This document shows, one piece after another, positions 34,439 to 48,593 of a DNA stretch of 64,000 bases. The notes under the pieces were generated by a model, which made no database searches, was not told the DNA's origin, and worked only from the letters and a program-made list of their open reading frames with translations. The stretch covers positions 1-64,000 of the forward strand of contig JASANG010000304.1 of NCBI GenBank assembly GCA_030248215.1, given 5' to 3'. The DNA is from Enoplolaimus lenunculus (lineage: Eukaryota; Nematoda; Enoplea; Enoplida; Thoracostomopsidae). Positions within the stretch are counted from its first letter, which is position 1; the number at the start of each line of letters is the position of its first letter. The position numbers were made by a program, and so were the translations under genes.

Positions 34439-34600
34439 TGTCCACTTGGTGTAATTGGTAGCGCGCTTGACTCGCGAGCGAGAGGTTGAGGTTCGATTTC
34501 CGATATGGCCATATGTTTCGAAGAGTTTAAGTGGAAAAACCGTGTATATTCGCAGTACTTGGAAAAAGGGGGTCGTCCCGACCGTGCAGTTCTGACAGAC
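34439..34600 (+). mobile_element. tRNA-derived SINE (family B), copy 2
   Basis: The tRNA-like head (TGGTGTAATTGGTAGCGCG, GGTTCGATTTCC, ending GGCCA) is followed by the same body as copy 1 (GTATATTCGCAGTACTTGG, GGGGTCGTCCCGACCGTGCA). Divergence from copy 1 is modest. Confidence 0.7.
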
Positions 34601-35433
34601 TCTAGGTTACATTGTTTACAAACAAATAGCTTTGTTAATGCTATGTGCATTGAAGCGTGCGCCGGTTTCCGAATTGGTGAACGGCTGAAATTTCGATATC
34701 TAGGCCCCAGGAACAACTCCCTTCATGGTCTAGTAATTTTGCATGCGGCATTGTTCAAAGGTATACATCAAAGTTAAATTCCACAACCTAACCAATTCAA
34801 AACTAAAGATAGTAATAAAAATAGTGCAAAGCTTCACAACTACAGAACCTCTAGATCAGGGAAAGTTCGGTATGATGGTTTTAGACCACACGCTTCATGA
34901 ATAAAGAAATGTTTTGAGACTGTTACACAGTCCTACAAATATTTCATATTAGACAAAAATTATCCCACAAACTTCAACCTGAAGTTCTGTACTACAGTCT
35001 TGCTTTTCGCTCGCGATATTTTTCAAGTCGTGTTCACGTGGCAAACAACTCGACCTGTTCCAGGTGCCCAGACTGCCAAATGTTTAGGACCTAAAACAGT
35101 ACTCTGAAAGTGGTCTCGGAGCTAACTAGGACAGATTAACAAACCTCATAAATCCCACGAAAAAATTGACATTCTTGCTGCTAAAGGATTCTAAGTTTGC
35201 TCTTAGGCGGAAAAAAGGCACGGGCCTGACAGGATGCGACCCTCAATCAAAAATTTCTTGGTACACCACTGCCTTGAGCCACGTACGAATGTTTTATGGA
35301 GCAAATAGGGCCAATCGCCCACTAACAGTGCTCCTTGAATTTCATCATAAGTGTCACTGGTCCTATAGATCGTTATTCTACGATGTTAACCTAAATATAT
35401 ACATTTTTAGAGTTCCCATGTTGAGCTGAGCAC
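34601..35433. other. Unassigned intergenic DNA
   Basis: I found no supported gene or repeat here. An upstream exon of the ATP synthase c gene could lie here or further left but was not identified. Confidence 0.4.
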
Positions 35434-35743
35434 CAGGGTGCAACTGGAATTCCGGTTCCGGCATTTTTTCACCTTCCGGTTCCGGTAAATTTTTACCGGA
35501 TTTAAAAATTCCGGTGTTATAATTTGGCCGTTTTCTTAACTTTGCTAATTTTTAAGAATCTCTTTTGAAAGCCACTTGTACTCCAAATATAAGCCAATGA
35601 TGGTGGATTTCACTTCAGTCGACGACGAAAATCTAAAATACAACAAATAAAATAAATACCTATGTTCGACGAAGGTTATTTCACAAATAATTGAGCAAAA
35701 AATAAGAATAAAATGAAATTTTTGGTGAAATGCATTTTTCACT
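35434..35743. mobile_element. hAT-like MITE, 3'-truncated sister of 28985-29375
   Basis: It starts CAGGGTGCAACTGGAATTCC and tracks the element at 28985 nearly base for base for about 310 bp. It stops at TGCATTTTTCACTT without the right terminal repeat. CTGAGCAC before it and CTTAGCAC at its right edge may be remnants of the target duplication. It lies about 100 bp upstream of the first visible ATP5MC exon. Confidence 0.75.
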
Positions 35744-35839
35744 TAGCACCAAAACCACGTTGTCTGATTTTCTATCGTATTCAACAGTGATCTTTATGTT
35801 AAGTGATTCATATTTGACCATGTATTCATTTTCTTTTAG

Positions 35840-37191
<1,352 letters not shown>

Positions 37192-37315
37192 GTTGTTTTA
37201 TATTTCGTATAAAGATGTAGTTTTGGCTGGATTAGTTATATTGTTTATTATTGTTATGTTCATGTAAAAAAAGCTTAGTGATTTTAAATAGTGGTTATCA
37301 AGGTGTGACCAGATC

Positions 37316-37474
37316 TTAATTTACCAAATACAGAAACTGGGTCCGAGTAGTGAATTTTTTACCGGAACCGGATATTATCTGAATATATAAACTAAACGTC
37401 TGCATCGTTTGAAGAATTTATATCAGTTTTTGCCAGATATTAAAACGGATTCGAATATTCGGTTGCACCCTGGT
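37316..37474. mobile_element. Short CCGGTTCC-family MITE remnant
   Basis: It has GGTGTGACCAGATCTTAATT at one end and GGTTGCACCCTGG at the other, with ACCGGAACCGGATATT inside. It is probably an internally deleted copy. Confidence 0.45.
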
Positions 37475-37897
37475 GGTTATCAACATTTCAGCTCCCTTAA
37501 TGTGTTGGTGATTCAATGTGTTTATATTGGTTAAGATGGCGGTAACGTATGGGCTATGTCTGCTGATGCTGAAGGTATACTTAAACCAATGTCCTCGGTT
37601 TAGGCGAAAACGAAAGTATTTTTGACTTAGAAAACTTTGTTTCAAATTTGTATTGAGTGTGATTACCTGGATCATAATTACTTCTTTTAGCAAAAACAGT
37701 ATTTGAAAGCTATTTAGAACATTTAGTAAAGCGGGGTCGCCAGTTTGGAAAAGATGGTTTCATTTGATAACCAAAATGACGTATTTTAGTCGTTGCGTCG
37801 AAGTAATGGAGTACACTAATGGACCATATTGACTGTATATGCACCTCGTTCTTATTTGTGTCTCTTGTTATCGTACATGTTAGATTTAACCTAGTTT

Positions 37898-37903
37898 AAT
37901 AAA
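37898..37903 (+). promoter_or_regulatory. Possible polyadenylation signal of ATP5MC
   Basis: AATAAA occurs about 700 bases after the stop codon. It is the first canonical hexamer I noticed on this strand, but the distance makes it uncertain. Confidence 0.25.
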
Positions 37904-38013
37904 TTGGTCTGTTTTAGTATTTGGTTGAGTAAATTGTTTCAAGCAAAGACACCGTAACCAGGCCTTGAGTTTGCTATGTTATATAACGAGCTACAGCGTT
38001 GAAACTTTGGGTA

Positions 38014-38438
38014 CTGTATTGACCCGAATAAGAAGGGGGTCCCCATTTTGAGTCCGAATCAATAGGAGTCCATATACCTAATAAGAGTCCGTAAGCTGAC
38101 AGGGTCCCTAAACCCTAGAGTCCATAAATGTCAATTATCCCTAATTGTAGCACATAAATGACTCTAGGACCAAATAATTTGAGTTCGAAACTTTAAAGCG
38201 TGTTTAAATTTCGAAAGTACATTCCTAAGTATAACCTTGTATTATCGCTCAAGCTATTGACACAAGACAAATAGACGTTTAATTTACCGGATAATTGCAG
38301 CACCGGATATATATCAGTAACGAAGGGCGGCGTAGCGTGGGTGAAAAGTAAATAATAGTGCGTAACCGAATAACAAGGGGGGTACCACCTGGAGAGGCCA
38401 AATAAATATCAGTCCCCCTCTTATTTCGGTCCCTACAG
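38014..38438. mobile_element. TIR element of about 425 bp with TA flanks
   Basis: It starts CTGTATTGACCCGAATAAGA and ends CTTATTTCGGTCCCTACAG, with TA on each side at 38012 and 38439. Internal landmarks are CCATAAATGTCAATTA and CACATAAATGACTCT. A second copy, inverted and interrupted by a solo LTR, lies at about 46920-48429. A TA duplication suggests a Tc1/mariner-type mover, but the terminus is not a textbook match. Confidence 0.65.
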
Positions 38439-38639
38439 TATCACTATACTGGTCGTGCGGCGCCGATCGGTCCAGTAAGTCAACAAGAGAGAGAAGGTTT
38501 ACTTACATAAACACTACCACGTGTTGCTCAAACACCTGGTTTATAACATCGGTTTATAGCATACATAAGTTAAACTTTGAAAGTTAACACAAGAACACTA
38601 TATATCGTTGCAAATAATTGCGTCTATTTCCTTTAAAAG

Positions 38640-41600
38640 TCTTAATCTGAAACCTAATGGGCTTCCTGACAGCTCAGTGATCGCTTCGAAGTATTTTTGA
38701 AAAAGTGAAGTTCTTTATCTTACTTTCAACCTGCACAAAGAACGAAAAACGTTTGTTTTAAAAATAACCTTCGGCGATTCAATTTCATTTTCAAAGTTGA
38801 GCAAGCAACGCGCTCTCCAAATAGCAAACAGAGCTTGTTGTAACACCCAGTTGAAACAAACCTGTCTGTAAGGACATTCCAGTTGTTTCCCAAGAATTAT
38901 ATCAGTAAAATCGAAATACGTTGTCCTCGTTATATTCAAGAAAAAGGGGGTCAGTTCTAAGAAAAAATAATAGGCACGCGGGCAATGTATAAATACATGG
39001 GGGTTGTCTTCAACATTTTGAACATTTAACTGTTCGCAATACAAACATAAATTGGTGCGGTCTGTAAAATGCGCAAGTCTATTGTTAGTCAATAGACACC
39101 TATGTCTTAGTTTAAAGACAAGGTCTCGCATCTTGCCATCAACGCATTTGGCTTTAACCCATTCCCATGATTTTCTAATATAGTTAATATCAACACCCAA
39201 ATAATCTGCCCAAAAAAGATCCCGGGAAATCATATCACTTTTATATTGGTGAGAGATCCATAAATCATAAACATATTTAGCCTTTACATTTTTAAGAACA
39301 AGTTTATTTCCAAATATCCAACAAAATTCGCCATCTCGTCGGAAACCTGACTCCAGCACAGCTAACTGTATCTCTTTATAAACGATGGGGACATTCTTTG
39401 CCATTGTCTCGCCGTGACAAACGTTCTACTTGCAGATAAAAATGCGCAAAACATCTTCTCCAACTAAGTATTTCTTTGAAATTCAAGAAACGGATATAAA
39501 GCATTAACCTATTTACCTTGATCCGTATGTTCACATTAGGTAAGCCGACCCCTCCTTTTTTGCATTCAAATACAAGCATTTCTGTTTAATCAAATTCACT
39601 TTAAATGTATAAAACAAAAATTTCCTAATTGATTTATAAATTTGTTTAATTAAGCCTTGTTGTGGGCTTATTAGCATACAAACGTAGTTCAACGAACACA
39701 AATAATATACCACAATATAATGAGCCCTTCCATAAATAGAGATACCATGTTTTGGTATCCTGTCAGAGAGTTTATTTAATGATGCAACGGTGCTTGACCA
39801 ATTTTCCTCCACGTCGAATCCAAATGCATTTGCCCAAAGACCATAAATCTTTAATTTTTGTACGACATAATGTTGAAAGTCTGTAGGTATTGGTTCATCT
39901 CGACACGAACCTAACCGTAAGATTTGAGTTTTCCTTTCCTTAATGCGACTACCAGATGCTTTTTATACCAGTCAAAAATTTGGAAAATACGTTTTATTTC
40001 TTCCCAATTAGTGACAAAAATACTAGTATCGTCTGCAAATTTTGTTTTTCGGGTGTTTTTGCCACACAGCGGTATTCCGCGTAACATATTTGAATTCCTT
40101 ATAAAATTTGCTAATACTTCTGCTGTTAAAACGTAAATCAAAGGGGATAAAGGGCATCCCTGTCTTAACCGACGGTTTACATAAAAAGGGGCCGGTAAAA
40201 ATCCATTTACAATAACAACAGAGCGAGTTTAATCATGTTTATATATACACAGTAAATACTGGAGAAATTTTGGGCCAACATTCATCTTTTTCAAAGTATT
40301 AAATACGAATTGACATTCTACCATGTCAAAAGCTGCTTCATGATCAACTGATATAATCATAGCTTCCGCATTAAAGTTTGAGCATAGTCTAGCACACACC
40401 GTACATGATTTAAGCTATCTTGATTTTTCTTTCCCCGGACTGAACTAGTCTGGTCCGGATGAACAAGTTTTGGCATTACCGATTCAAGCCTTTTTGTTAA
40501 AATTTTTGCGTAAATTTTATAATCCACATTTAAAAGGCTAATAGGACGCCAATTTTCTCGGAATTTACGGTCTCCGGAGCCCTTATACAAGAGAGTTAGT
40601 ACGCCATCATACGCGGATAAATTCATACAATTATACATTAAAAAACAATTAAACAATTTACAAAGACTCGCAGCAACTATATCACAAAACGTCCAATAAA
40701 GTTCGATAGGTAACCCGTCTATACCAGGCGTCTTATTACCTTGACACTCTTGGATTGCTCAAACTACCTCTTGTACAGTAATGCTTGCGTCTAGGTATGT
40801 ATTTTCTTCAATGTTTAATGTAGGCAAACCTGGGTACATTAAAGAATTTTTTAGCATTTCGTGATTAATTCCTTCTGATTGAAAAAGTTTGCAATACTGT
40901 TGTCTAATCTCTGCTAAAATAGCCGTTGTATCACGAACAACTTCACCAGAAGAGGTCGTTATAGAGAACAAATGACGTTCCCAACATTTCCTTTGTAACG
41001 ATTTGGCTGTTGAAAGTGATAATCTATCATCGACAAAATCACTATAGTAAGTCTGATGCCTACAACTGGCAATATAAAAGTTATTGAGCAGTTCAATTTC
41101 AGCATTCAAATCTTTTAACATCGTTTTGAAGACTGGCTCATCAGGATACTTACTAACAAGATCGCACAAGTTTCTTACCCTGAGCTCTTGATCTTTACAA
41201 GATATATTCCTACGTGTAGACTTTTGTTTTCCTAACTTTTGAAAAAAGGATTTAATCTCATCTTTAAAATTGTCCCAATCTTCAAGTATATTCGAGCTTG
41301 AATGCTGCAGGAAACTGATGCGCTATGGTCTGTTAGATTTACACTTCTTGCGGTGCAGAGCGATGCTTCTAACATATTTAACGTGGTATAAATTCTATCA
41401 ATGCGAGATTGTGTGTTTTGGATACGTGATAGAAATGTGTAAAAATCGCCCTTACGAGGATGCTTCTCTCGGTAGACATCATGCAAAGAGAGCAACTCTT
41501 TCAGCATATATAGCTCTGCAACGCCAATCTGACGATCATTGTTTTGCAGCGATCGATCCAAAATAGAATTTTCAACAACATTAAAATCACCCAGCATAAC

Positions 41601-43900
41601 AATAGCTGGAAAGTCTTACCAATCCAATTCGTTAATATTGTCATACAGGTTTTATAAAACCCCGGCTTATCAGCAGGTTGTGACGCGCATACAGACCAAT
41701 ACATAGCACAGACGATCCATTTTTACAAAAAGCAATAACTAGCACTCTCCCTCGTATTTCAAGGAGAACATTTTCATATATTCCACACGATTTTCTGTTA
41801 AGAAGAAAGCATATACCAGTTTTGCAATTAGTTGGTTCGGAATAAGAATGATATATTTTAAAATCATGTTGAAAAACACGATCAAACATCTCACTCTCTA
41901 TCGTGTCTTTCAGATGAGTTTCCTGAAAACAGATTACATTCAAATCCTTTTTTTTTTCAAATAAAACAGACACTTTCCTGAAATGATTAATCCCGTTGCA
42001 ATTTAGTGTCGCAATTGAGACATAATCCATCATACCGAGTAATTAGTGACTAAGAAAAAGCCGTAAAATACATTATAGCCATGGTTTACAAAACCGTGAA
42101 TACAAAAATTGTTTATCACGAAAGATTAAATGGCAATATTAAATATATAAAAAAATCAACGAAATATGTTCAAACAAACGTTCAGTTAGATTATATGTAT
42201 TGACATGGACATCGAGCGTTTTGTATTTTCGCGACCTACTAGCCCCGCATCAGATGCACTGCGTTTGCTTTGTCCAAATTTTTCTATTTTCTCGTGAACA
42301 ATCTTTACATACTCTTCATGATATAAACTGTTGTATGACAATCTGTGCCGAAGTAATGTTAAAAGTTCACCGCTCAAATTAAGGCAGCCGGGCGGCAATT
42401 CTATACAAGTCAAGAAGTTTGGGTTTTCTGACATTCCGCTTGCCCATATACTTTTTCCAGTATTCGTTTCCACCAACATTCCAGCAGTCGATAAAACGTG
42501 TTTCCAAAGCATCGGGAGCTGGCAAAATTTTTTTGCCAATTCGCTACGTAGATAAGCTCACCTACCGTTCTTACATAGCGTCTAAGATTACCCTTCCATT
42601 TGACTTTTTGGTGTAATCTTTTAATATTTCTTGGGTCCGTCAGATTGAGTATTTCATTTTCGATAGTTGCATTACCACATAGCCGCGCTTTCCATACACC
42701 AATAAATTTTTCAACGGATGAAAATTTTTCACCCCATATATCTATTTCGGGCTCGCAAATATAGAAATTGGACAAGCAGCTATTTTTCGGATGTTTTGAT
42801 CAAAAGCATTCTCTGCTTATGATACAGGAGCTATTAAACGGCATTTTTTGATCTTTTTTGTTTGAAGATAATCGTTAAAGTTCGGATATTCAGTAAATTT
42901 TTCCGCAGCCACCGGCAAAGCGTCATTGTTTTGGTTTCCTTGTGGCTCATCTGCACCAGGAAGCCCTTTCTCAATTAAACCTCTAACATAATTACACAAC
43001 TTTAAATATTCCTTCTCATTTCCCGGATTGGTTTGTTTAACAACATTTGCGCCGTTACCTGATGTTATTTCAAGTGCAGGAAAATCGGGGCATGAGTTTT
43101 CTCGATGTCCCCATTTGTTACAAGATTTACAGAAGTCGGGCATATTCGGATACCACACACGAACATTTATGAAACCTCGTTCAAAATGCGCATCGGTCCA
43201 CCGCAAAACAGGTGGCACTTGACGGATGTTTAATATTTGAGCAACAAAACTTCTACCCGGGGAGTCAGTGTTTGTGCCTTTCCATTTAATAAACCACCCA
43301 GGCTGCAAACAATATATCTCTTGACACTTCAGAAACGCGCGTAGTGCATTATCAGGGACATCTAGCGGGACGCCAAAGATATGAAAAGTTCTATTGATTA
43401 AGCCCGTTGCCCTAGGAGCCTCCAACGTTAAGACTTTGTCTTCAAAATGAAAAGTCTTTCCAGAACATGCTTCTGCCATCTGCGTTGAGTGAAAAATAAG
43501 TCGCAGTAGATGACCATGATTTGACGCCTTTTCGACGATGATGGTTTTTTCGACTTCTTTCAATATTTCGAGGGCTTGACTATTATTAATTTTTTTCCAC
43601 ATACGGATTGCGTATGTAAAGCGTGCGAGGGCGGTACACATCGTAATTGTCAATGACGACTGCATCTGTTCCTTCATTATTATTGTCCTCGCATGCGGTT
43701 GTTTCCATGATCTCGTTCGGGTCGCTTTGAGAAAATCAATGGCCAGTTGCTGTTGTTGTATTTCGCTTCCGGATGTCATTACCATACCACCTCCAGCAAT
43801 ACCAACAATATCATCTTGCGTTTGATCTAATGATTGTCCATTCATTCTTATATAAAGATGACTGAGTGCAATAAGAATAACTAAGTACTTATTGATAATT
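38640..43900 (-). mobile_element. Decayed L1/Tx1-type LINE
   Basis: Both protein regions are present on the minus strand. ORF1 (start 43845) reads 342 codons to 42817 and has a zinc knuckle CKSCNKWGHRENSC; a further frame at 42775-42186 looks like its displaced C-terminal part, shifted again near an A-run at about 42540. ORF2 begins at 42033 with an endonuclease (LNCNG, QETHL, GLYAR, GDFN, SRIDRIY, TDHSAS), then a linker at 41169-40759. The polymerase shows WRPISLLNVDYKIYAKILT, RQGCPLSPLIY and the catalytic FADD near 40035. The C-terminal CCHC motif is CLYC...H.F..C, ending at 38715. Frames change repeatedly, with an in-frame stop upstream of RQGCPLSP, so it cannot encode its own machinery. 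Insertion ends and tail were not fixed. Confidence 0.85.
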
Positions 43901-44689
43901 TTGTACCGATATTTCTGCAGTTTACTACAAATTGTTAAGCTGGGCCGTACGACAATACAGGGGCGTTGAAGTACGGCGTAGTACTACATTAATCAAAGCT
44001 CGTTCCGGATGGGAGGCGTAAGAAGCCAATTCTTAGTTTTCATCGTTTTTCCGGTGCTCTTTTCTCACTAGACGATGTGCAGTAATTAACTATAACTCGT
44101 ATTTCGCAGTACAAAATCTCAAAGTATGTCGAACAGTGATGGTGGGTGCCCACAGCCATAAAAGTTCAAATCCAATATAGATGGCCACTGAACAGTGTAT
44201 AAGCGGATAGTACAAATAACGGAAACGGATAGTGATCAAAATACGGAAAACGGATATTATGATGTATAAAGGTTTCAGAAAATGATTTATTTCTGTGCCA
44301 ACACAATTGAGCGTGCTTAAATTCACCAGTCTTTCAGAAATTTCAAAGAACGGCATATCCATTAAAATTTTTTAATGTTTTGGGTGAATTTCGGAATCCT
44401 TAATTTCATTTCAAGCAATCAATTGCGACATATACGTGATTTACAACTATAATGATAAATTTTAAACGTAAAGATAACTTAATTTTCGTTTTTTCAATAC
44501 AGCGGAAACTTACACCAATTTTAACAGAGACGGATGTCCAGGTATATACACTTTTGCAGTGGATATCCGAATACGAAAAACATCCGAAATGCTATTGTGT
44601 AAAAATTTTTTGAGAATAATTTGCATTGCTTCACCACTAAAGTATTTAGCTAGCTGGAGCTGCCGAAATGAAATTCTGTATTCAAATCT

Positions 44690-44820
44690 ATGCCCATGTT
44701 AACTTTTACGACCGTCCCGGTTTCTGGTGGGCCTGTAAAAGAGGAGGCTTACATTCTAGACTAGGATTTCTTTGCTTAGGAATACCTATTCGCTTTTGCA
44801 ACGCTTAGGCTCCAAATCTG
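44690..44820. mobile_element. Fragment of the TAAGCC-bearing MITE family
   Basis: It carries GCCCATGTTAACTTTTACG at the left and GCTTAGGAATACC and GCAACGCTTAGGCTCC at the right, as in elements at 54044-54232 and 57425-57600. Only one terminus is recognisable. Confidence 0.45.
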
Positions 44821-44832
44821 CGTCAGAATTAT

Positions 44833-44975
44833 AGATGGGCACCGGATATCCGGATATGAAAAATATCCGGATATGTATCCAAAATGAAACGTGTATCCGG
44901 ATATATCCGGATAACCGAAATGCTTTCTTAAAAAATTTTTTGGAATAATTTGCATGATTTCACCACCAAAATAGC
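44833..44975. mobile_element. hAT-like MITE fragment with iterated TATCCGGA
   Basis: It opens AGATGGGCACCGGATATCC and repeats CCGGATAT several times. It shares the GATGGG terminus with the copies at 48490-50518 and 51864-52060. Confidence 0.55.
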
Positions 44976-44977
44976 CG

Positions 44978-45195
44978 GAGCCAGGGTTGTTGGCCGGAAA
45001 AAACTACCGGAAAAAATGGTTTTTTCCATTTTTACCATTTTTTCTGAGGGGGTGGAAAAAATGGAAAAATATTAAACGATTCTTAAATATAATTTGTAAG
45101 TAAATATTGTATAAAATAACGTTTTTAGGTGACATCCAACTGATTTTCATGCAACATATTAACAGTGACCGTGTGTATATTTCCACCAGGACACA
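44978..45195. repeat. Dispersed repeat, copy 1 (CAGGGTTGTTGGC family)
   Basis: CAGGGTTGTTGGCCGGAAAA opens a 200-bp block with AATATTAAACGATTCTTAAA and GTGTGTATATTTCCACCAG. A second copy begins at 50562 (CAGGGTTGTTGGCAGGAAAA) and runs to about 50745. The CAGGG start again suggests a hAT-type non-autonomous element. Confidence 0.65.
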
Positions 45196-45199
45196 TTAT

Positions 45200-46900
45200 A
45201 TGTCCGAAAAACGCGAAAATTGCAGCATATGAATTAATAAATGAATTTCAGAATTGAAACTTTGATACGAGATTCGATGTAAAACTACATATGCAACTTG
45301 TTCGGTTCACTCACCAGGTTTCGTCGAGAGTGGGGCGGCCAAAGTTAGGGTGCTCAAAATTGAAAGCTTGCTTTCACCGTGTGATTTAACACAACAATAC
45401 GTCTAGCTTCAACCTCGCTTTGCTCGCGAGGTTGTAGCAATTGAAAGGCTTCGCTGTCAGAAATAACCCAAAAGTATATTGGGATTTAATATATACTTAC
45501 AAAAAAACAAGTGTGACTTGTTTAACTCGATCCACTCATGAGTTTCTGATGTTCCGATGACCTCCTCCGGTTATTCCATGCCAAAACTTAAATTTTTAAA
45601 AAATTCAAATTTTAAGGTTCCAAATTCCGCCACTGGACTCGAAATGTTTTTGTCGAATAAGGTGAAATTAGTCATTTTTAGTTAATTGTAGTTTATTAGA
45701 GCAATATTCGAGTTTTTCAATAATTGTGTTTGGATAATTTTAATTATACGGCCGTGCCTACTAAGTCTACGCGTAAGTCTAAACATACGCCTGAGACTAC
45801 CAGTCTCTAATTGCATTCTTCTCCAGTCTGCCAGTGAAACGATCTCAAATGCTTGATTGAAACTCGCAAAGAATGCGTAATGGGTCATCCACGTTAAAAT
45901 GCACGCGCCGATGTAATAAATGGTCCACCCACCCCATTTGGAACAGCATCGAAATACATATCCTAGCTGGAGGCAAGATACAGTTTCATAGCTGTACTTA
46001 GATACTGGTGATTGTCTAAACTCCGTCGGAAGGGACTCTGGATGAATACATGTTGTCTGTAGGATGTCAGGACATTACGTTAGTGCACGCGCACACATAT
46101 AAAAACACAAGCTGTGCACACATATTCACCCGCATCATTCAACACAAAAAAACTGAGTCCCTTCCGAGGGACTATGGACAATAACAGTTCCTGATAAGGA
46201 TGTCAGGACAATTAAATATTTATGCCCAGACCATACTCATTGACTAAAAGTTCAGACAATGACATACTGACATCTCACACAGTGTATAAAGAGAGTGGGT
46301 AGGGACAACGCGGGCACCCGAAAGGGAGGGACATATTTTTACTTATGTGCGCTTGGCAATTGTACCCTCAAAATTGTGCCAAATGGTAAAAAGCAACGCG
46401 TCAAACAGATAAAGTTTATAAAACTGGAAAATTACACTACCGAAATTCCTAAAACCTCCGGCAAAAAATTTTACCGAATCCGGGAGTCGATTTTCTGCAG
46501 GAGCCAGACATCCGCTTGTACCGCGCCCCTAGTGTACACCCCTGACTACGACAGAAAAAATTGGAATGTGCTATAGGCACAATTTTCGCAAGAAACGAAA
46601 AAATAGAGGAAAAATAGAAACTAATGCAGTGTTCGAAAGCACTTAAGCTACATTATTGAACTTTTCAGTATATTATCAGCGCGCCCAAATTACATTATTC
46701 CGCGTAATATCAAGTAATTATTCGGTAGAATTTCGGAATTTTATATGATGTTCGCATAAATGTCCCGTGGTGTCATGTGACATATTGCTGTTTGTATACG
46801 ATAATTACTGTATCACGGATTTGTGAGCCAATGTCGCCTGACATTCACATTTTGTCTACATAATCGCTATTACGATCGATCGCATCACTATATATTCGTT
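45200..46900. other. Unassigned intergenic DNA
   Basis: No gene is supported. Two blocks near 46025-46065 and 46160-46220 share GGAAGGGACT-like and AGGATGTCAGGACA sequences, a weak inverted and direct repeat pair. Frames up to 93 codons show no family features. Confidence 0.45.
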
Positions 46901-46919
46901 TGCGGGAAATTAGCTATTT

Positions 46920-48429
46920 GTTCAGCATGTTAATTATGTATACCGTCCTCCGCCACACTTCGTTACACATATATCCGGTATTGTAACTAACCTTTGAATG
47001 AATGTTTATTTGCCTTGTATCAAAAGCTTTAGCCATAATGCAAGGTTATTATGAACGTATTTTGCAAACTTAAGTACGCTTCAAAGTTTTGAACTCACCT
47101 TTATTTTTTTCTGGAGTCATTTATGCGCTACAATTAGGAATAATTGACATTTATGGACTCTAATTAGGGTTTAGGGGCTTTATGCGCTTAGAAGTCTTAT
47201 TAGGGATACAGACTCCTATTGATTGGAACTCAAAATGGGTACTCCCTCTTATTCAGGTCACTGTAGGTGGCTGTGCCACACTTAAATATATTTCAACCTA
47301 AAAACTAAAATAAAACTAAATCCAAATCCTAAACCACACCTTAAGGGAGTCCCCGGCTCCGCCTAGTCTCTCTTAGAACTTAAGTTAGGCTTAGACGTTG
47401 CTAAACGGCGTAGGATTTGTAAATCTATGCATGGCGGCTGCGTCCGCAAGGTATCAGTACTCAGGGGCCCTGCGTGGCCGTTAAATATATGTTTGTCAGG
47501 CTTAGTGCGCTAAAGCACATAGCTAGGGGTCGGGGGGGGGGGGTAATAGATGTTGTTGTTGTATGTGTTGTTCCAACGGTGGATATGTGTGTCCCTAAGG
47601 TGCTTGAGACACCCGGGACGCACAAAATTATGCAAATCAATTCCATATGGGGGCTGGGGTAGCCAGCCTCCATATTCATTCTAATTGTTGACAAGTTTCG
47701 TTATGCGGCGCATCTTTTTTGCAGTTTTTACCTAGCGGCGGACTTTGGCGATTATTGTTATTCTTGTTGGAGTTGAATTGCATAGGCGAATCGGGTGACT
47801 TAGGCGAAGCAGGCTTTAATTGGATTGTGTCACGGTAGCTCTAATGTGAGTCTACGGTGAGAAACCGGCAGGAGTTCAGCATATTAAGCGCATAGCGCGG
47901 AGCCTTCGGGCAGTACCAGGGGACTTGGGGATACTTGGGAATGTGTTAAGGAGATCTTGGGGATTTATTTGAGTTACTTGGGTTTAGTCGATTCTAGCGG
48001 GGCTAGTTTCGGCTGGAGAACTTGGTATCTACTTGGGAATTTTTGCGGATGTTTGGGGATTTACGGGGTATCAGAGTTTTGTCACGTTACGTTTGCATTT
48101 GTTTTGTACGGTGTGAGCTTGTGACTTAGTTGAACAACAGGGTTAAGAGTATCGTAGTGGACGTGCGGAAAGCACCTAAACAAAGGAACTTTCGGCACAT
48201 TCGGAGAATAATAAGGTCGGCAGCGTAAGCATATAGTTGTTATACCTGTCTAGTCATATCTGTGCTTTACCGGTATATAGCTTTATCACGGTGCTGGGGG
48301 GAATAAAAGGGAAATCGACTGCATTTATTGAATCAGAGCGATATAAGCGTCATTGGAAACGGACCTGAAACGCGGAGTTGGTGGTTTCAACCCATAGCCG
48401 AAATCACGAACTATTCACAGTCACTGCAG
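46920..48429. mobile_element. TA-flanked TIR element, interrupted by a solo LTR
   Basis: Read on the minus strand this is a second copy of the element at 38014-38438 (CATTTTGAGTTCCAATCAATAG, TAAATGTCAATTATTCC). A solo LTR at 47262-48419 sits a few bases inside its right terminus, which resumes after the LTR and ends CTGCAG then TA at 48430. The left terminus is not recognisable. Confidence 0.65.
47262..48419 (+). mobile_element. Solo LTR, copy 1
   Basis: This 1158-bp block starts TGTAGGTGGCTGTGCC, ends ACTATTCACA and is flanked by the direct repeat GTCAC (47257-47261 and 48420-48424). TG...CA ends and a five-base target duplication mark the LTR of a retrotransposon. AATAAAAGGG near 48302 fits a polyadenylation site. 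No internal coding region is attached, so it is a solo remnant. It is similar enough to the copies at 48594 and 62791 to be of moderate age. Lineage is not determinable. Confidence 0.8.
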
Positions 48430-48593
48430 TACTAGCATATACTGTTTTTAGAATTGTATCTTATATGCTCATATCAAATTGCTTGAGGGTCAGGGTGCTT
48501 CCTTTAGAGCTACCATAAGTTAAAACAAGCGCTTAAGAAACGAAAATTGAGGTTCGGTAACTCAAAAAACACAAAATCGAGTTTTGGATATCC

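Noticed and set aside
46295-46576. 93-codon plus-strand frame
   Set aside because: The composition is lysine-rich and repeat-like, with no acceptor, domain or neighbour to support it.
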